Notes: a model not told the origin generated them from the letters alone. 17,322 nucleotides of DNA from Marinagarivorans sp. UBA5870 (GCA_002432555.1 DJFO01000067.1:3570-20891), one strand, 5' to 3'; positions 1-9,634 are shown, numbered from the stretch's first letter. Translations and numbers: made by a program.

Positions 1-1
1 C

Positions 2-1855
2 TTCACCAACAAGGCGGCCCGCGAAATGAAGGAGCGGGTGGGCAAACTGGTCAAAGGCCAGGCGGCATCGGGGTTGACGGTGAGCACCTTCCACAATCTC
101 GGCCTCAATATCATCCGCCGCGAACATAAAATTCTCGGCTTCAAGGAAGGCTTTTCCATTTTCGACGGCGAAGACGCCCGCGCCCTACTCAAGGAATTGA
201 TGCTGCGCGACGGCGATACCAGTACCGATCTGCTGGACCAGCTGCAGCAGCAGATTTCCAACTGGAAAAGCGGCCAGATCACGCCGCACCACGCCTTGAG
301 CAAAGCGGCAAGTGAAGGCGAGCAACTCTGGGCGCTGATTTACGAACGCTACAATCAGGCGCTGCACGCCTACAATGCGGTGGACTTTGACGATCTGATT
401 CGTCTACCCACCGAGCTTTTTGCCGAGCGACCGGAGGTGCGGGAGCGCTGGCAAAATCGCATTCGCTACCTGCTGGTGGATGAGTATCAGGACACCAACA
501 CCAGTCAGTACCTGCTGGTCAAACAATTGGTCGGCGAGCGCGGCACATTGACGGTCGTCGGTGACGACGATCAGAGCATTTACGCTTGGCGCGGTGCGCG
601 GCCGGAAAATCTCAGTCTGTTAAAGCAGGATTTTCCCAATCTGCACGTGGTAAAGCTGGAACAGAATTACCGTTCCACCGCGCGCATATTAAAAGTGGCC
701 AACGCGGTCATCGCCCACAATCCGCATGAATTTATCAAACGCCTGTGGAGCGACCTGGGTGTGGGCGAGCCGCTGCGCGTCATTCGCTGCCCCAACGAAG
801 ACGGGGAGGCCGAGCGGATCGCCACCGAAATTCTCAATCAGCGCCTGCGTCGCCAGTGTCGATTCCGTGATTTTGCCATTCTCTATCGCGGCAACCATCA
901 GTCGCGTCTTCTGGAAGTGAAACTGCAGCAATATCAGATTCCCTACAACATCAGCGGCGGCACCAGTTTTTTTGCCCGCACAGAAATGAAGGATGCGATG
1001 TCGTGGCTGCGTCTGCTGGTGAACCCGGACGACGACAATGCATTTTTGCGAGTGATCAACACCCCGCGCCGCGCCATAGGCACAGGCACCCTGGAGGCAC
1101 TAGGCCGTTACGCCACCGAGCGGGAAATCAGCTTACTCGCCGCCTGTCAGGAAGTGGGTCTACAGGCCGTGCTACCGGAAAAGGGGTTGGACCGCGTGCG
1201 AGAATTTTGCGCCTGGCTCGAACGCGTGCGGCACAATTGTCACACCCAGGAGCCGGTTGCGGCGATTCGCGAAATGGTCGAGGACGTGGACTACGAAGGC
1301 TGGCTGCACCAAAACGCCAGCAGCCCGAAGGTGGCGGAAAAGCGCATGGAAAACGTGTGGTACCTGGTGGAATCCATCGGCCGAACCCTGGAGCGTAACG
1401 AAGATCAAAACAAAGACGATCAAACCAATCTCGCCAGTGCCATCGCCAAAATGATGCTGATGGATTTATTGGACCGGCAGCAGGAAGAAGACGAAAGCGA
1501 CCGGGTGCAGATGATGACCCTGCACGCGTCCAAGGGATTGGAATTTCCCCACGTATTTATGGTGGGCATGGAAGAAGATTTATTGCCGCACCGCACCAGC
1601 ATTGAAGAAGACAATATCGAAGAAGAGCGCCGCCTGATGTACGTCGGCATCACCCGCGCACAGCGCACCCTCACCCTCACCATGGCCGGCAGCCGCAAAC
1701 AATTCGGCGAAAAAATGGAAACGACCCCCAGTCGCTTCCTCGAGGAGATTCCCGCAGAGGACCTGGTGATGGAAGGCTTCGGCACCGCCACCAAAGAGCA
1801 GGTGGCACAAAAGGGGAAGGAAACGATCAGCAATATTTTGAATATGTTTGATTGA
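2..1855 (+). CDS. rep: ATP-dependent DNA helicase Rep (5' end outside window)
   Basis: Superfamily 1A 3'-5' DNA helicase that helps restart stalled replication forks and displaces proteins ahead of the replisome. The frame is already open at base 2, where FTNKAAREMKERV (motif Ia) is read, so the ATG at base 26 is internal. By comparison with E. coli Rep about 54 N-terminal residues, including the Walker A motif, lie upstream of the window. Visible motifs in order: TFHNLGLNIIRRE; VDEYQDTNTSQ (Walker B, motif II); VVGDDDQSIYAWRGA (motif III); KLEQNYRST (motif IV); the Rep-typical LYRGNHQSR and SGGTSFFAR; MTLHASKGLEF (motif V); and EERRLMYVGITRAQ (motif VI). Near line-by-line agreement with the Rep family, rather than UvrD or PcrA, supports the symbol. 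The gene ends in TGA at 1853-1855. Nothing suggests damage. Confidence 0.96.
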   Translation, partial: FTNKAAREMKERVGKLVKGQAASGLTVSTFHNLGLNIIRREHKILGFKEGFSIFDGEDARALLKELMLRDGDTSTDLLDQLQQQISNWKSGQITPHHALSKAASEGEQLWALIYERYNQALHAYNAVDFDDLIRLPTELFAERPEVRERWQNRIRYLLVDEYQDTNTSQYLLVKQLVGERGTLTVVGDDDQSIYAWRGARPENLSLLKQDFPNLHVVKLEQNYRSTARILKVANAVIAHNPHEFIKRLWSDLGVGEPLRVIRCPNEDGEAERIATEILNQRLRRQCRFRDFAILYRGNHQSRLLEVKLQQYQIPYNISGGTSFFARTEMKDAMSWLRLLVNPDDDNAFLRVINTPRRAIGTGTLEALGRYATEREISLLAACQEVGLQAVLPEKGLDRVREFCAWLERVRHNCHTQEPVAAIREMVEDVDYEGWLHQNASSPKVAEKRMENVWYLVESIGRTLERNEDQNKDDQTNLASAIAKMMLMDLLDRQQEEDESDRVQMMTLHASKGLEFPHVFMVGMEEDLLPHRTSIEEDNIEEERRLMYVGITRAQRTLTLTMAGSRKQFGEKMETTPSRFLEEIPAEDLVMEGFGTATKEQVAQKGKETISNILNMFD

Positions 1856-1889
1856 GGCACAGCCAGACGTTATCGCCTCGGTGCTTTTT
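1855..1889 (+). terminator. possible rho-independent terminator after rep
   Basis: AGGCAC (1855-1860) can pair with GTGCTT (1881-1886) with one G-U pair, running into a short T-run at 1885-1889. An alternative pairing is GAGGC (1854-1858) with GCCTC (1875-1879). The loop of about 20 bases is long and the T-run short, so this is only a candidate, placed where rep needs a terminator. Confidence 0.3.
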
Positions 1890-1896
1890 CTGAAAG

Positions 1897-1965
1897 GGAT
1901 CGTCGCGGCAAAAGCCGGGCTTTTATAACTGAAATACACCTCCCGCCCTTCAGATGCAACGATCC
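1897..1965. repeat. REP-like palindromic intergenic element
   Basis: GGATCGT (1897-1903) is inverted as ACGATCC (1959-1965). Just inside the left arm is GTCGCGGCAAAAGCCG, whose CGGC-AAAA-GCCG hairpin resembles the core of REP sequences scattered between genes in Pseudomonas and related gammaproteobacteria. Only one copy lies in the window, so repetitiveness is inferred from the motif, not seen. Confidence 0.35.
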
Positions 1966-2180
1966 AGTTCTGCTTCGAGAATTGTTTGAAATTTGGCGAT
2001 TGAACAACTATCATCCAAGACTCAAATCGAAGGACCGGAAAATGATGTAGCAGGAAGTAAATCAACTCCTCTTCAACCTATTTTCGATACAAATAATCGC
2101 TGTTTCTCGACCGGCTATGCGTAAACCCTCCTTTTTGCATTGAATAGACATCCTTGACGAATCGCATTGGAACGCAAACT
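1966..2180. other. intergenic region, no gene seen
   Basis: Together with the two preceding elements this completes a 325-base gap between rep and the first island gene. I see no ORF with coding character and no convincing -35/-10 pair. A TTGACG at 2154-2159 could be a -35 box, but the matching -10 position would fall on the start codon of the next gene. The promoter of the toxin island is probably here but cannot be placed. Confidence 0.4.
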
Positions 2181-2945
2181 ATGAGAAAAATCGTGCAAGC
2201 TCTTTATTTATCCGGACTTCTCGGTTCGCCGATTTTGAGTTCGCTGGCCAATTCTTTGGAAATCGATCATTCCCGATACGATGTCTATTATGGCGATATA
2301 AACGGAGACGGCTGGAAGGATTTTTATTTTCACGAAGTGCCTATATTTATCATTCTGCACGGCGATGTACCCATCGTCCTACCCATTTTTAACAGTGTGA
2401 GCTTTGCCATATTCTATGACGGATCCGAATATTCTCAGTCAGAGCCATCTCAACTCAGCAGAGAAGACATCAGCACCAGAACCCAAAACAGCTCGCTGAA
2501 AAAGCTGGCGCTCAATTCTGACTTTCTGCTCTGGACCAATCCGAACAGCCCGGAAATTCATCTATTGCTCCGCGGTCTGGATGATCGGCCATCATTAGTG
2601 CTGTCCTACAACTACGAACATGTCATTCCCATCGTTGTTGGCAGCGTCCCTGTTCATACTGCCGCTAATCTGAATGACCGATCCAAGCCAGTCAGCTTGG
2701 CAGATGTCAATCGCGATGCCCGGTCCGATATAGTGGTCGGCCAATATGCCTATCTCGTCGATTTCGGCGGGGCTCCGCTGGAGACCCCGATAATGACGAC
2801 GCAGTCCGGGCCAATCACAGAAAATTTTGTTTACGATGGTTTAGGACGACTTATAGAAGCTGGCTCCACCGATGGTCGCGTTTCGCGGTTTCAATACGAT
2901 ACGGAAGACAATCGGACACAATCGGACGAGATCAAAGGGATCTGA
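2181..2945 (+). CDS. secreted VCBS/FG-GAP-like protein with a C-terminal YD repeat
   Basis: Predicted 254-residue exported protein of unknown function. The ATG at 2181 is preferred over the in-frame TTG at 2154 because it puts a typical signal peptide (MRKIVQALYLSGLLGSPILS, cleavage probably near SSLA-NS) at the N-terminus and has GGAA at 2169-2172, eight bases upstream. Two calcium-loop-like motifs of the FG-GAP/VCBS type are visible: DINGDGWKDF near the mature N-terminus and DVNRDARSDIV near residue 180. The last 40 residues form an RHS-type YD repeat (FVYDGLGRLIEAG ... FQYDTEDNRTQ). The stop is two bases before the ATG of the giant RHS gene, so the two are probably co-transcribed and coupled. 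It may be an accessory of the RHS protein or a remnant of a larger FG-GAP/RHS (SpvB/TcdB-like) protein. It is very short for that family. Confidence 0.7.
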   Translation: MRKIVQALYLSGLLGSPILSSLANSLEIDHSRYDVYYGDINGDGWKDFYFHEVPIFIILHGDVPIVLPIFNSVSFAIFYDGSEYSQSEPSQLSREDISTRTQNSSLKKLALNSDFLLWTNPNSPEIHLLLRGLDDRPSLVLSYNYEHVIPIVVGSVPVHTAANLNDRSKPVSLADVNRDARSDIVVGQYAYLVDFGGAPLETPIMTTQSGPITENFVYDGLGRLIEAGSTDGRVSRFQYDTEDNRTQSDEIKGI

Positions 2946-2947
2946 AG

Positions 2948-5900
2948 ATGAACACGAAGGTAACAACATCCGAGAGCAGTGGAATAACTATGTCGAACTT
3001 CAAATTTACGTGGCCCCGCCCTGCGCTTCTCAAAGGGCCCGTGGCGCACCTGCTCGCACTTACGACATTGTCAGTTTCGATAGCGGCCAACGCGCAGCAA
3101 CTAACCGTTCCCGCGACGCGTGATACAGGTACCTATTCCATAAGCTGGTCTGGCGCCAGGACATTCGCGCGGATTCAGGAAAAGAAGAATGACGGGAGCT
3201 TTCAATACCTCAATCAATCAACCATTTCAGCGTCGCCGATCAACGTCGGCCCGAGCGGCACCATCTCCCTGACTCGGGGCATAGGTATCTATACCTACAG
3301 GCTCTATGACTGCTTGTCGGGACCAACGGACACTTGTACTTTAGTTCCGGGAACCAAATCTATTAACGTTGGCAATGTGGAGCCGCTTCCGCCGCCGACT
3401 CCGGCCAAGCTGGTCGGCGCGGGGTACAAGCTTGCAGATAAGGCCGACCTGGTTTTTCCCGAGACTTTTCTTCCTGGCCTAAGCTCGGGCGTTACGAGCG
3501 ACCCGTTCTTGAAACGTCAGGACAATTGGGATATCAAAGCCGCAGCCGACCATGTCGAACGCCTTTCCGATGGAAGTCCCAGAGGTTTTCTGGCGACTGC
3601 TTATGGATGGGTTGCGAGCGAGATGATGCCGGAATTCCGTTTCGGCCTGTCAAAAGGCGGGACGGGTGCCGTGCTGGACAGATCGGGCACACCCTTCGAT
3701 CAAGCCCAGCTCCTCAAGGAACTATTGAGAGTCAAAGGAATTCAGGCGAAGTATGTACTGGGAACGGCGGAGTATTCGGCGGACCAGTTTTTTGCTTGGA
3801 CGGGCGTCGCAACTGCTCGGGAAGCATGCAACCTTCTTTCTCGCGGAGGCATTCCGGGCAAAATTAATGGCATCAGCTCCGCTGATTGCGCATCAAGTGC
3901 GTACGAAAGTGCGTTGAGTTCCGCCAGCCTGGTTCATATTTGGATAACCGCGAATATCGGCGGACAGGAAATTGAGCTCGATCCTTCATTCAAAAAGATT
4001 ACCTATAAATCGGCACATCCAGACCTCAAGAGCGCATTAAACCAAGACGCTTCGAACCTGCGCAGCCGGTTGGACGCGGCTCTGATTTCCCCTGCTTCGA
4101 ATAATTTTCAGATCGGTGCGGGGATTATAGAGAGCAAAATGGACGAGCTGGCTGCGAAGTATCTCGACCAAATTGCGGAAATTTACGAATCAGACGATCA
4201 ACGCCGACTAACGTCTAAAGACATTCTGGGCGGACGCGAAATTGACCAGAAACACAGGTCAAACACCATTCCCACCCTTCCGTTCCAGGTGCGGTCCAGA
4301 ACTCAGTTGGACGAAATTCCAGATCGAATGCGCCTCAAAGTGGAATTTTCGGGAATAGGAACCACGTTTGCCGATCAGATATATGGCCGCAATATCACCT
4401 TCGAAAATCCTTTGACAACCTATGGCTGCCAGATGTATGCCGACGGCGTAAAACAGGCCGCCGTCGGTGAAGGAATAAGCCTTAAAATCGACTTTCCATA
4501 CCCTGCCGCCCAATCGACATACATGGATTTTTCCGACTCCTTCAGATTTGATTGCGAATCGGCCGTGACTTTGACCCAGGGATTCGGGCGGACCGGAGAC
4601 GGTATGGCTGAAAAGTTTTCCGATACGACTAAAGAAGACAGAACACTCATCAATCTCAGCGCTGGCAACCAGGCGCCCTCGTACCAAGTACGCAACTCGA
4701 ACCGACTCGCATCGGGCAACAGATCCTACCACTTCTTGAAAGAAAACTCGGACTGGCATCAGTTCGTATCCGGTTACTCCGACGGGCATGTGGAGCTTCA
4801 TGCGATCCTCGGTGTTTCGAAGTCCATCAAACTGAAAGCACATGTGTCAACCGAAACGGGGGCCTTGGTTGCCAGAACTGAACAGGAAGCAGGATTTCTG
4901 GATATCGCGACTCGCGCCAGCTGGGCAAGCCGTGTCACCAGCAACTCCATCAGCTCAAACAGCATGGGGCGAACTTTAGCCTGGATATCGTCCGGCCTGG
5001 AAGGAGGAACAACTAAACGTTTGTCTGGCTCTAAAGACTCAATTACCTCCGCTTCCCGAATGAAATGGGCAGCCGATAAAAATATTGGCTTCAGTTACTA
5101 TCATCCTCATTCCGCATCGATAGCCGCCCCTGCTCGCGGCATCTATTATAATGCGCCCGCACCATCTTTCGTTCATGACGAGGTTATCCGATTTCTCAAC
5201 GAAGAAGTCACCGTCTACGGGCCGGAGATTCTCTACCCGGTCGGAAAGCACCTGGTGGACAATGGGTTTTCATTAACTTGGCCACAGAGTGCCGTGCTCG
5301 GACCTGGGGATCCTTTATCTTTAAGGAATATCGAAGAATTTCCCACAGGCCCCAGCAGTACTGGACTCAAAGTCGTGGCCAGCATCGCAATGGGGACACA
5401 ACTTGGAGGAACTCTGTACGCGGAGAAGCCTTCAGAAGGGATATATTATCCCCTGGTATTCGCAGGCAAATTCGGCGTAAAAGGTGGCGGCGCTCCGCAA
5501 CTGAGCAAACAAGACCTTAGGGGTCCGACGGCGAGCGACCGGCAAAAATTCCAACATGGCTATTCGGGAAATGGCGATGCGAGCTACGTCTTCGATGACC
5601 TCATATCTTCCGGTCCGGCTACTGATTCTTCCGCACAGTTATCGGTCTCCCTAAAGCTGAGTTCGCATCGTAGCGAACCTCAATACAGCTACACGGGTGT
5701 TAGCGGTGGCTCGGCGCCCTTCAAGCATACACCAAGGTTCGAGATAGCCAACCTTGGGGAAGCCGCAATTTCCTCCAACAACAGATTTATCCTCGGCCAA
5801 CGCAACGCCCTGGAGGCCGTTCCAGCGACAGTCGCGCTACTGGCGCTCCTGGAAAACAGTGAGGATGTCACCAACAGAAACCACGCTCACATACTGAACG

Positions 5901-6394
5901 GGCTCATCGTTCGATGGCTGGAAAGTCAAACGGATGATAACGCCATCGCGATTTCCAGTGAAAATGGAGCCAAGACGTTCGTTCGACGGGTCGCCCCGCA
6001 CGGCAACGCGTACTTCCCGGAACTGGACTCAGCCGAATCGGCCTCTATTAACCTTCAGATCGCCAACACCCTTCCATCCGTCAATGACTTTTGTGGCCCC
6101 GCCGAATACTCATGGTCTAGCGACCCCGCCAGCATTTTTGCCAGCGGCTCGCAAAAGCATATTACTTTGGATCTCGAACGAGTATTAGCGAATGGCAATA
6201 TTGAAACCTATGCCACACGCAAAATAAATGCCGGACAATGTACCAATCGAGTGGGAGATTCAAATTGGTACCCACAGACCAAACATACAGAGCTATCCGG
6301 AGCAACGCGGAGTTATCAGTATAGCGAGCGAGCTCGATTTAAACGATTACTGGGAATTACAAACTCATTTGGCAGGGAAATTAGCTTGGTTTGA
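2948..6394 (+). CDS. RHS polymorphic toxin, N-terminal part (signal peptide, Ig-like, transglutaminase-like); ends at an in-frame TGA
   Basis: First 1,148 residues of a giant exported RHS-family protein. Two starts are possible: ATG 2948 with AAGGGA at 2935-2940, or ATG 2990 with GGAA at 2981-2984. The second gives a more standard signal peptide; both end it near SIAANA-QQ (residue 49). Residues 52-142 look like an Ig/FnIII-type domain (YSISWSGA ... IYTYRLYDC). Residues about 210-350 look like a transglutaminase-like fold: DQAQLLKELLRVKGIQAKYVLG, then LVHIW with His330 and ELDPSFK with Asp345. The Cys expected before the first helix is absent (TPFDQAQ), so catalysis is doubtful. The remaining roughly 750 residues are beta-rich, without motifs I can name, and lead to SFGREISLV just before the stop. 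The frame continues unbroken after TGA 6392-6394, so this is the front part of the gene at 2948-9634. Confidence 0.8.
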   Translation: MNTKVTTSESSGITMSNFKFTWPRPALLKGPVAHLLALTTLSVSIAANAQQLTVPATRDTGTYSISWSGARTFARIQEKKNDGSFQYLNQSTISASPINVGPSGTISLTRGIGIYTYRLYDCLSGPTDTCTLVPGTKSINVGNVEPLPPPTPAKLVGAGYKLADKADLVFPETFLPGLSSGVTSDPFLKRQDNWDIKAAADHVERLSDGSPRGFLATAYGWVASEMMPEFRFGLSKGGTGAVLDRSGTPFDQAQLLKELLRVKGIQAKYVLGTAEYSADQFFAWTGVATAREACNLLSRGGIPGKINGISSADCASSAYESALSSASLVHIWITANIGGQEIELDPSFKKITYKSAHPDLKSALNQDASNLRSRLDAALISPASNNFQIGAGIIESKMDELAAKYLDQIAEIYESDDQRRLTSKDILGGREIDQKHRSNTIPTLPFQVRSRTQLDEIPDRMRLKVEFSGIGTTFADQIYGRNITFENPLTTYGCQMYADGVKQAAVGEGISLKIDFPYPAAQSTYMDFSDSFRFDCESAVTLTQGFGRTGDGMAEKFSDTTKEDRTLINLSAGNQAPSYQVRNSNRLASGNRSYHFLKENSDWHQFVSGYSDGHVELHAILGVSKSIKLKAHVSTETGALVARTEQEAGFLDIATRASWASRVTSNSISSNSMGRTLAWISSGLEGGTTKRLSGSKDSITSASRMKWAADKNIGFSYYHPHSASIAAPARGIYYNAPAPSFVHDEVIRFLNEEVTVYGPEILYPVGKHLVDNGFSLTWPQSAVLGPGDPLSLRNIEEFPTGPSSTGLKVVASIAMGTQLGGTLYAEKPSEGIYYPLVFAGKFGVKGGGAPQLSKQDLRGPTASDRQKFQHGYSGNGDASYVFDDLISSGPATDSSAQLSVSLKLSSHRSEPQYSYTGVSGGSAPFKHTPRFEIANLGEAAISSNNRFILGQRNALEAVPATVALLALLENSEDVTNRNHAHILNGLIVRWLESQTDDNAIAISSENGAKTFVRRVAPHGNAYFPELDSAESASINLQIANTLPSVNDFCGPAEYSWSSDPASIFASGSQKHITLDLERVLANGNIETYATRKINAGQCTNRVGDSNWYPQTKHTELSGATRSYQYSERARFKRLLGITNSFGREISLV
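6392..6394 (+). other. in-frame TGA splitting one RHS gene (2948-9634)
   Basis: The frame opening at 2948 stops only at this TGA and then stays open to the TGA at 9632-9634. Residues before it (LLGITNSFGREISLV) and after it ([16 protein letters not shown]) read as one continuous RHS-type strand region. A TGG-to-TGA change, replacing a Trp, would explain it. With the stop removed, the protein would have 2,228 residues, from signal peptide to toxin tip. A sequencing error cannot be excluded. Confidence 0.8.
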
Positions 6395-6439
6395 ACCCAA
6401 AATAGCGACAATGCCGAGGTCGAAATAAAATCCGGATCT

Positions 6440-9400
6440 TTGTCCGCGAAGGTCCGGGAATCGGGATCCGATGTCGAGGTTATTTTTTCGGATGGCAAAA
6501 AATGGCTTGGCAAATTTACCTCTGCATCGACGACCACCGCCGGCTCCTCGGCCCTCGCCGGTTGGGTGCTCAACTCGGTCTACTCACCAGCAGACGCGAC
6601 CAGTCCGTTGATCCGTTATAGGGTCAATGAACTTTGGGATGTCGTGGGCGTGGATCTGCGCAACGGTTCCGGCGGCTACTGGACGAACGCCTATCAATGG
6701 TGCTTTTTGCCCGGCTACGCCTCTTGCCAAACGGACGGAGCAGGAGGGAAAACCATTGATTATTCGGACTCGGCGGGAAATATCGATCTTCGACTCGACG
6801 CACTGGGGAATAAGGTCATAAAAAACTACGACGCCCGGTCTAGGCTAATCGAAGAAAAACATATTCCTGCCGGTCTTTCCGATTCGGAATATATCAAAAG
6901 AAAAGCCTATAGATACGATGGAAAGTCAAATTTGATTCAGGAGCGGCATTATCCCTCCCATGGACACAGCGCGCTGAAGCCCCTGGTGGTAGACAGGGCC
7001 TGGCACGCTGTTTTCAACCAACTCATATCCGAAACCTTTCCCTACGCAGAAGGGGAAACCTCCGCATTTGCGATTAAAAATTCGTACCACGCCAATACCG
7101 GTCTGCTGAACACTTCTGAAAAAGCAGGGGGTAGTGTCATCGAATACGCAACTTACTTTTCCGGTCTGCCGACTTCGGTCATCGAGAAAAGCACATCGGG
7201 GCAGCTATTGCGGAAAACCACTCTCGCCTATTCCGCCAAAGGCGACCTCGAAACCTTTGAAATCCAGAATCCCGAAGGGACTAAAAAGCGAAAAACATCG
7301 GGGCAGTACGATTCAAACGGCGACATCGTGTCCGTGACCGACCCCCGTAACAATATGACGATCGCGACCTATGACCTCGCCCGACGCTTGACCTCGTTGC
7401 GATATTCAGACGGCGGTGGCGTCAACTATAAGTACGACGCAGCGGGTTATCTGAATCGTTACGAAGAACTCACGGGCACCTCGAGCTTGGCCGTCACACA
7501 GGTTCTGCGCAATCCAATGGGGTGGATTACCGGTGTTGTCGACCCGGATTTGGACGAAACTAAGTTCGAGTACGATGCGCGGGGTCTTATGATCTTGCAG
7601 ATTGATGGCGAAGCGAGGAGAACAAGCTATGGTTACGATCTGAACCAGCGCTTGACATGTCAACGCCAAGCTTTTGGCAGTGATTTGCAAAGGACCTACA
7701 AGCACCTTACGTATAACGCATTAGGTGAAATAACCGCCTTCAATACCGCGAAGGGTGATCCCAATGCCGACTGTGTTGCCGACAACCAAGACCATGCGAC
7801 CAAGCTTACCTACGACCCTTATGGCCGCCTGGAAAAGACCGTCTATCCTGATGATGGACGCGGCGCCGGCGCCAATTTCGAGCAGCTCACCTATTGGTCG
7901 AGCGGAAAGATTCGCAGCAAACGCTCCCGCAAAGGCGATGTGACAGAGTATTTCTACGATGCGAACTGGCTGCAGGATTATGTCACGGTTCCTTCCACGA
8001 CCAGATCGGGCAGCGGAACTATCCCGGGGTTTGTTCTCGATTATGGACGTGACGCCTTTGGGCGGCTTCGTTACGTCGACAAGGGAAACTCCCGGATAAC
8101 CTACGAGCGCAACTCGTTTGATGAGGTCACAGAAGAGAAGTTGGCCAGACCTGGTGCACCAGAACTCGCCGTCAAATTCGACTACGACGACGCCGGCAAT
8201 CGCAGCCATATGATTTGGCCCGACGGATACAGGGTTGACTACGCCTATGACAACAAGAACCGGTTGGATAAGATTTTTCGAGGCACTTTGACGATCGCCG
8301 ATTTTCAATACAACCTGCGGGACCGAATTGAACTTATCCAGTACGGGAATGGTGTTATCAGTAATTACGCCTACGAAGCGGACGGCGATCTCGACCAGTT
8401 GAATCTTGATGCCGCAGGATCCGCTCAAGACATTGCTTTTGCTTTTGACTACAACCGGACGGGCCAGCTCAAGACTCGCTCACTGAGCAATCGGAAGTAC
8501 AACTGGACAGCGGTAACCCAGGGAAATCGTTACCTAACCAACAAGCTCAACCAATACACAAGCGTAGCCGGCCAAAACTACAGTTATGATCGAAACGGAA
8601 ACCTGACAGATTCGTCCAAAGGTAAATTCGCCTACGATGCGGAAAATCGTCTTGTAGAATCCATAGCTCCCAATGGAAGCGTCGTTTCGTACGGATATGA
8701 TGGGCTGGGGAGAAGATTCCAAAAGTCGTCAGGCACGGCGACCGAGCGATACTTGTCTGCAGGTGACCACGAGATAGCCGATTACGACCAGAACGGCCAG
8801 GTACTGCGGCGCTATATCCATGGAGCCAAAACCGATCAACTCCTTGCAATCGTGCAGGGGGGCAGCAGCAATCCCACAACGGCAAACTATCTCTATGCTC
8901 ATCAAAATCAGCAAGGGTCGGTTATTGCAGTATCCAATTCGGCCGGAAATGTAACCGACCAGAACATATTCGCCTATGATCCATTTGGCCAGACTATTGG
9001 CGCTAACCAGGATATTCCAATACTGTATACGGGACGGCGGCTCGACAGGGAGACCGGGTTGTATTATTACCGGGCGAGATATTATGATCCTGAGATCGGC
9101 CGCTTCTTGCAGGTGGATCCGGTAGGCTATGAGGATCAGATGAATCTTTATGCCTATGTGCATAATGACCCGATGAATTACACAGACCCAACGGGGGAAG
9201 CTGGGCAGATAATCGTTCCGTTAGTAGTAGTGGCCTGTGCTGCTACGAGGTGTCAGCAGGCTCTTGCGGAATCTGTTGGTGCAGCGACTGAAGTGGCAAC
9301 AGGAGACGGATCTGCAAAGTCTAGATCAAGCGCTAAACGCAGAGCTTCACGAGCGGCTCAGCGTAAAAAGGAAAATCCTAGAGTTGCCACATCGCAATCG

Positions 9401-9634
9401 GGAAGAAACATGCAAGGTAAGAAACATGGTGAAATTAATTTGCGCGGTCAAGTTAAAACGGGCATGGACGGCAAGACGGAAGTCGGAGTTCAAGATGGTT
9501 CAAAAGATCGAAATAATGGCTCGGACCACAAACCCGCTGTTGATGTTGGAAACCTAAAGTCGGGCGAGCAGCCAGGCGCTAATGGCCAGCCACGAATTCA
9601 AAATGAGCACAAAGTTAAAGAAGAAATTAAATGA
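6440..9634 (+). CDS. RHS polymorphic toxin, YD-repeat/core/C-terminal tip part (downstream of the nonsense codon)
   Basis: The open part continues from 6395; 6440 is only the first in-frame TTG. It has no convincing ribosome binding site and no signal peptide, and the first in-frame ATG lies some 300 codons later, so this is probably not an independent gene. Many YD repeats are visible ([72 protein letters not shown]), which build the beta-cage shell of RHS proteins. The RHS-associated core occupies residues about 830-918 of this part ([36 protein letters not shown]...[15 protein letters not shown] at D916). The last 145 residues are a variable tip. The product overlaps the next gene by four bases (ATGA), as toxin-immunity pairs often do. 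In RHS proteins the tip is typically cleaved off and held in the cage; that is family knowledge. Confidence 0.85.
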   Translation: MSAKVRESGSDVEVIFSDGKKWLGKFTSASTTTAGSSALAGWVLNSVYSPADATSPLIRYRVNELWDVVGVDLRNGSGGYWTNAYQWCFLPGYASCQTDGAGGKTIDYSDSAGNIDLRLDALGNKVIKNYDARSRLIEEKHIPAGLSDSEYIKRKAYRYDGKSNLIQERHYPSHGHSALKPLVVDRAWHAVFNQLISETFPYAEGETSAFAIKNSYHANTGLLNTSEKAGGSVIEYATYFSGLPTSVIEKSTSGQLLRKTTLAYSAKGDLETFEIQNPEGTKKRKTSGQYDSNGDIVSVTDPRNNMTIATYDLARRLTSLRYSDGGGVNYKYDAAGYLNRYEELTGTSSLAVTQVLRNPMGWITGVVDPDLDETKFEYDARGLMILQIDGEARRTSYGYDLNQRLTCQRQAFGSDLQRTYKHLTYNALGEITAFNTAKGDPNADCVADNQDHATKLTYDPYGRLEKTVYPDDGRGAGANFEQLTYWSSGKIRSKRSRKGDVTEYFYDANWLQDYVTVPSTTRSGSGTIPGFVLDYGRDAFGRLRYVDKGNSRITYERNSFDEVTEEKLARPGAPELAVKFDYDDAGNRSHMIWPDGYRVDYAYDNKNRLDKIFRGTLTIADFQYNLRDRIELIQYGNGVISNYAYEADGDLDQLNLDAAGSAQDIAFAFDYNRTGQLKTRSLSNRKYNWTAVTQGNRYLTNKLNQYTSVAGQNYSYDRNGNLTDSSKGKFAYDAENRLVESIAPNGSVVSYGYDGLGRRFQKSSGTATERYLSAGDHEIADYDQNGQVLRRYIHGAKTDQLLAIVQGGSSNPTTANYLYAHQNQQGSVIAVSNSAGNVTDQNIFAYDPFGQTIGANQDIPILYTGRRLDRETGLYYYRARYYDPEIGRFLQVDPVGYEDQMNLYAYVHNDPMNYTDPTGEAGQIIVPLVVVACAATRCQQALAESVGAATEVATGDGSAKSRSSAKRRASRAAQRKKENPRVATSQSGRNMQGKKHGEINLRGQVKTGMDGKTEVGVQDGSKDRNNGSDHKPAVDVGNLKSGEQPGANGQPRIQNEHKVKEEIK
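9008..9090 (+). repeat. RHS-core direct repeat, copy 1 (in the main RHS gene)
   Basis: An 83-base segment identical to 10457-10539 except for T9059 versus C10508. It encodes the [11 protein letters not shown] to YYDP part of the RHS core. Identity begins sharply at CAGGATATTCC and ends sharply after ATTATGATCC. Beyond that, the two copies still encode similar protein ([16 protein letters not shown]) but differ freely in DNA. Confidence 0.95.
9197..9634 (+). other. variable C-terminal toxin tip 1 (family not recognised)
   Basis: The 145 residues after DPTG leave the conserved core. They start with a hydrophobic stretch ([12 protein letters not shown]), pass through a strongly basic linker ([17 protein letters not shown]), and end in a polar Gly/Asn/Lys-rich domain with [14 protein letters not shown] and [15 protein letters not shown]. 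The layout (basic helix, TSQ, then D-R...H...G.LK...NG.PRI.N) loosely recalls a class of RHS tips seen in many bacteria, but I cannot name its activity. The base composition is visibly more AT-rich than the core before it, as expected for an exchangeable tip. Confidence 0.55.

Noticed and set aside
1580..2065. 161-codon antisense ORF running from the intergenic region into rep
   Set aside because: Most of it mirrors the end of rep, and the rest reads through the REP-like element.
2154..2180. TTG start for the VCBS/YD protein
   Set aside because: It would bury the signal peptide behind nine extra residues and has no ribosome site; ATG 2181 has GGAA at a good distance.
4259..4843. 194-codon antisense ORF opposite the N-terminal RHS part
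   Set aside because: No domain and no start signals; the sense strand has a continuous, signal-peptide-bearing frame.
6392..6394. TGA read as selenocysteine
   Set aside because: No hairpin resembling a SECIS element is evident just downstream, and RHS shells have no known selenocysteine.
6440..6442. TTG as a true start of a separate RHS gene
   Set aside because: No Shine-Dalgarno sequence or signal peptide, and the same frame is open back to the TGA at 6392, so it is more likely the second half of a split gene.
7721..8428. Long antisense ORF of 235 codons opposite the RHS gene
   Set aside because: It is a mirror of the YD-repeat coding strand, with no ribosome site or recognisable domain.
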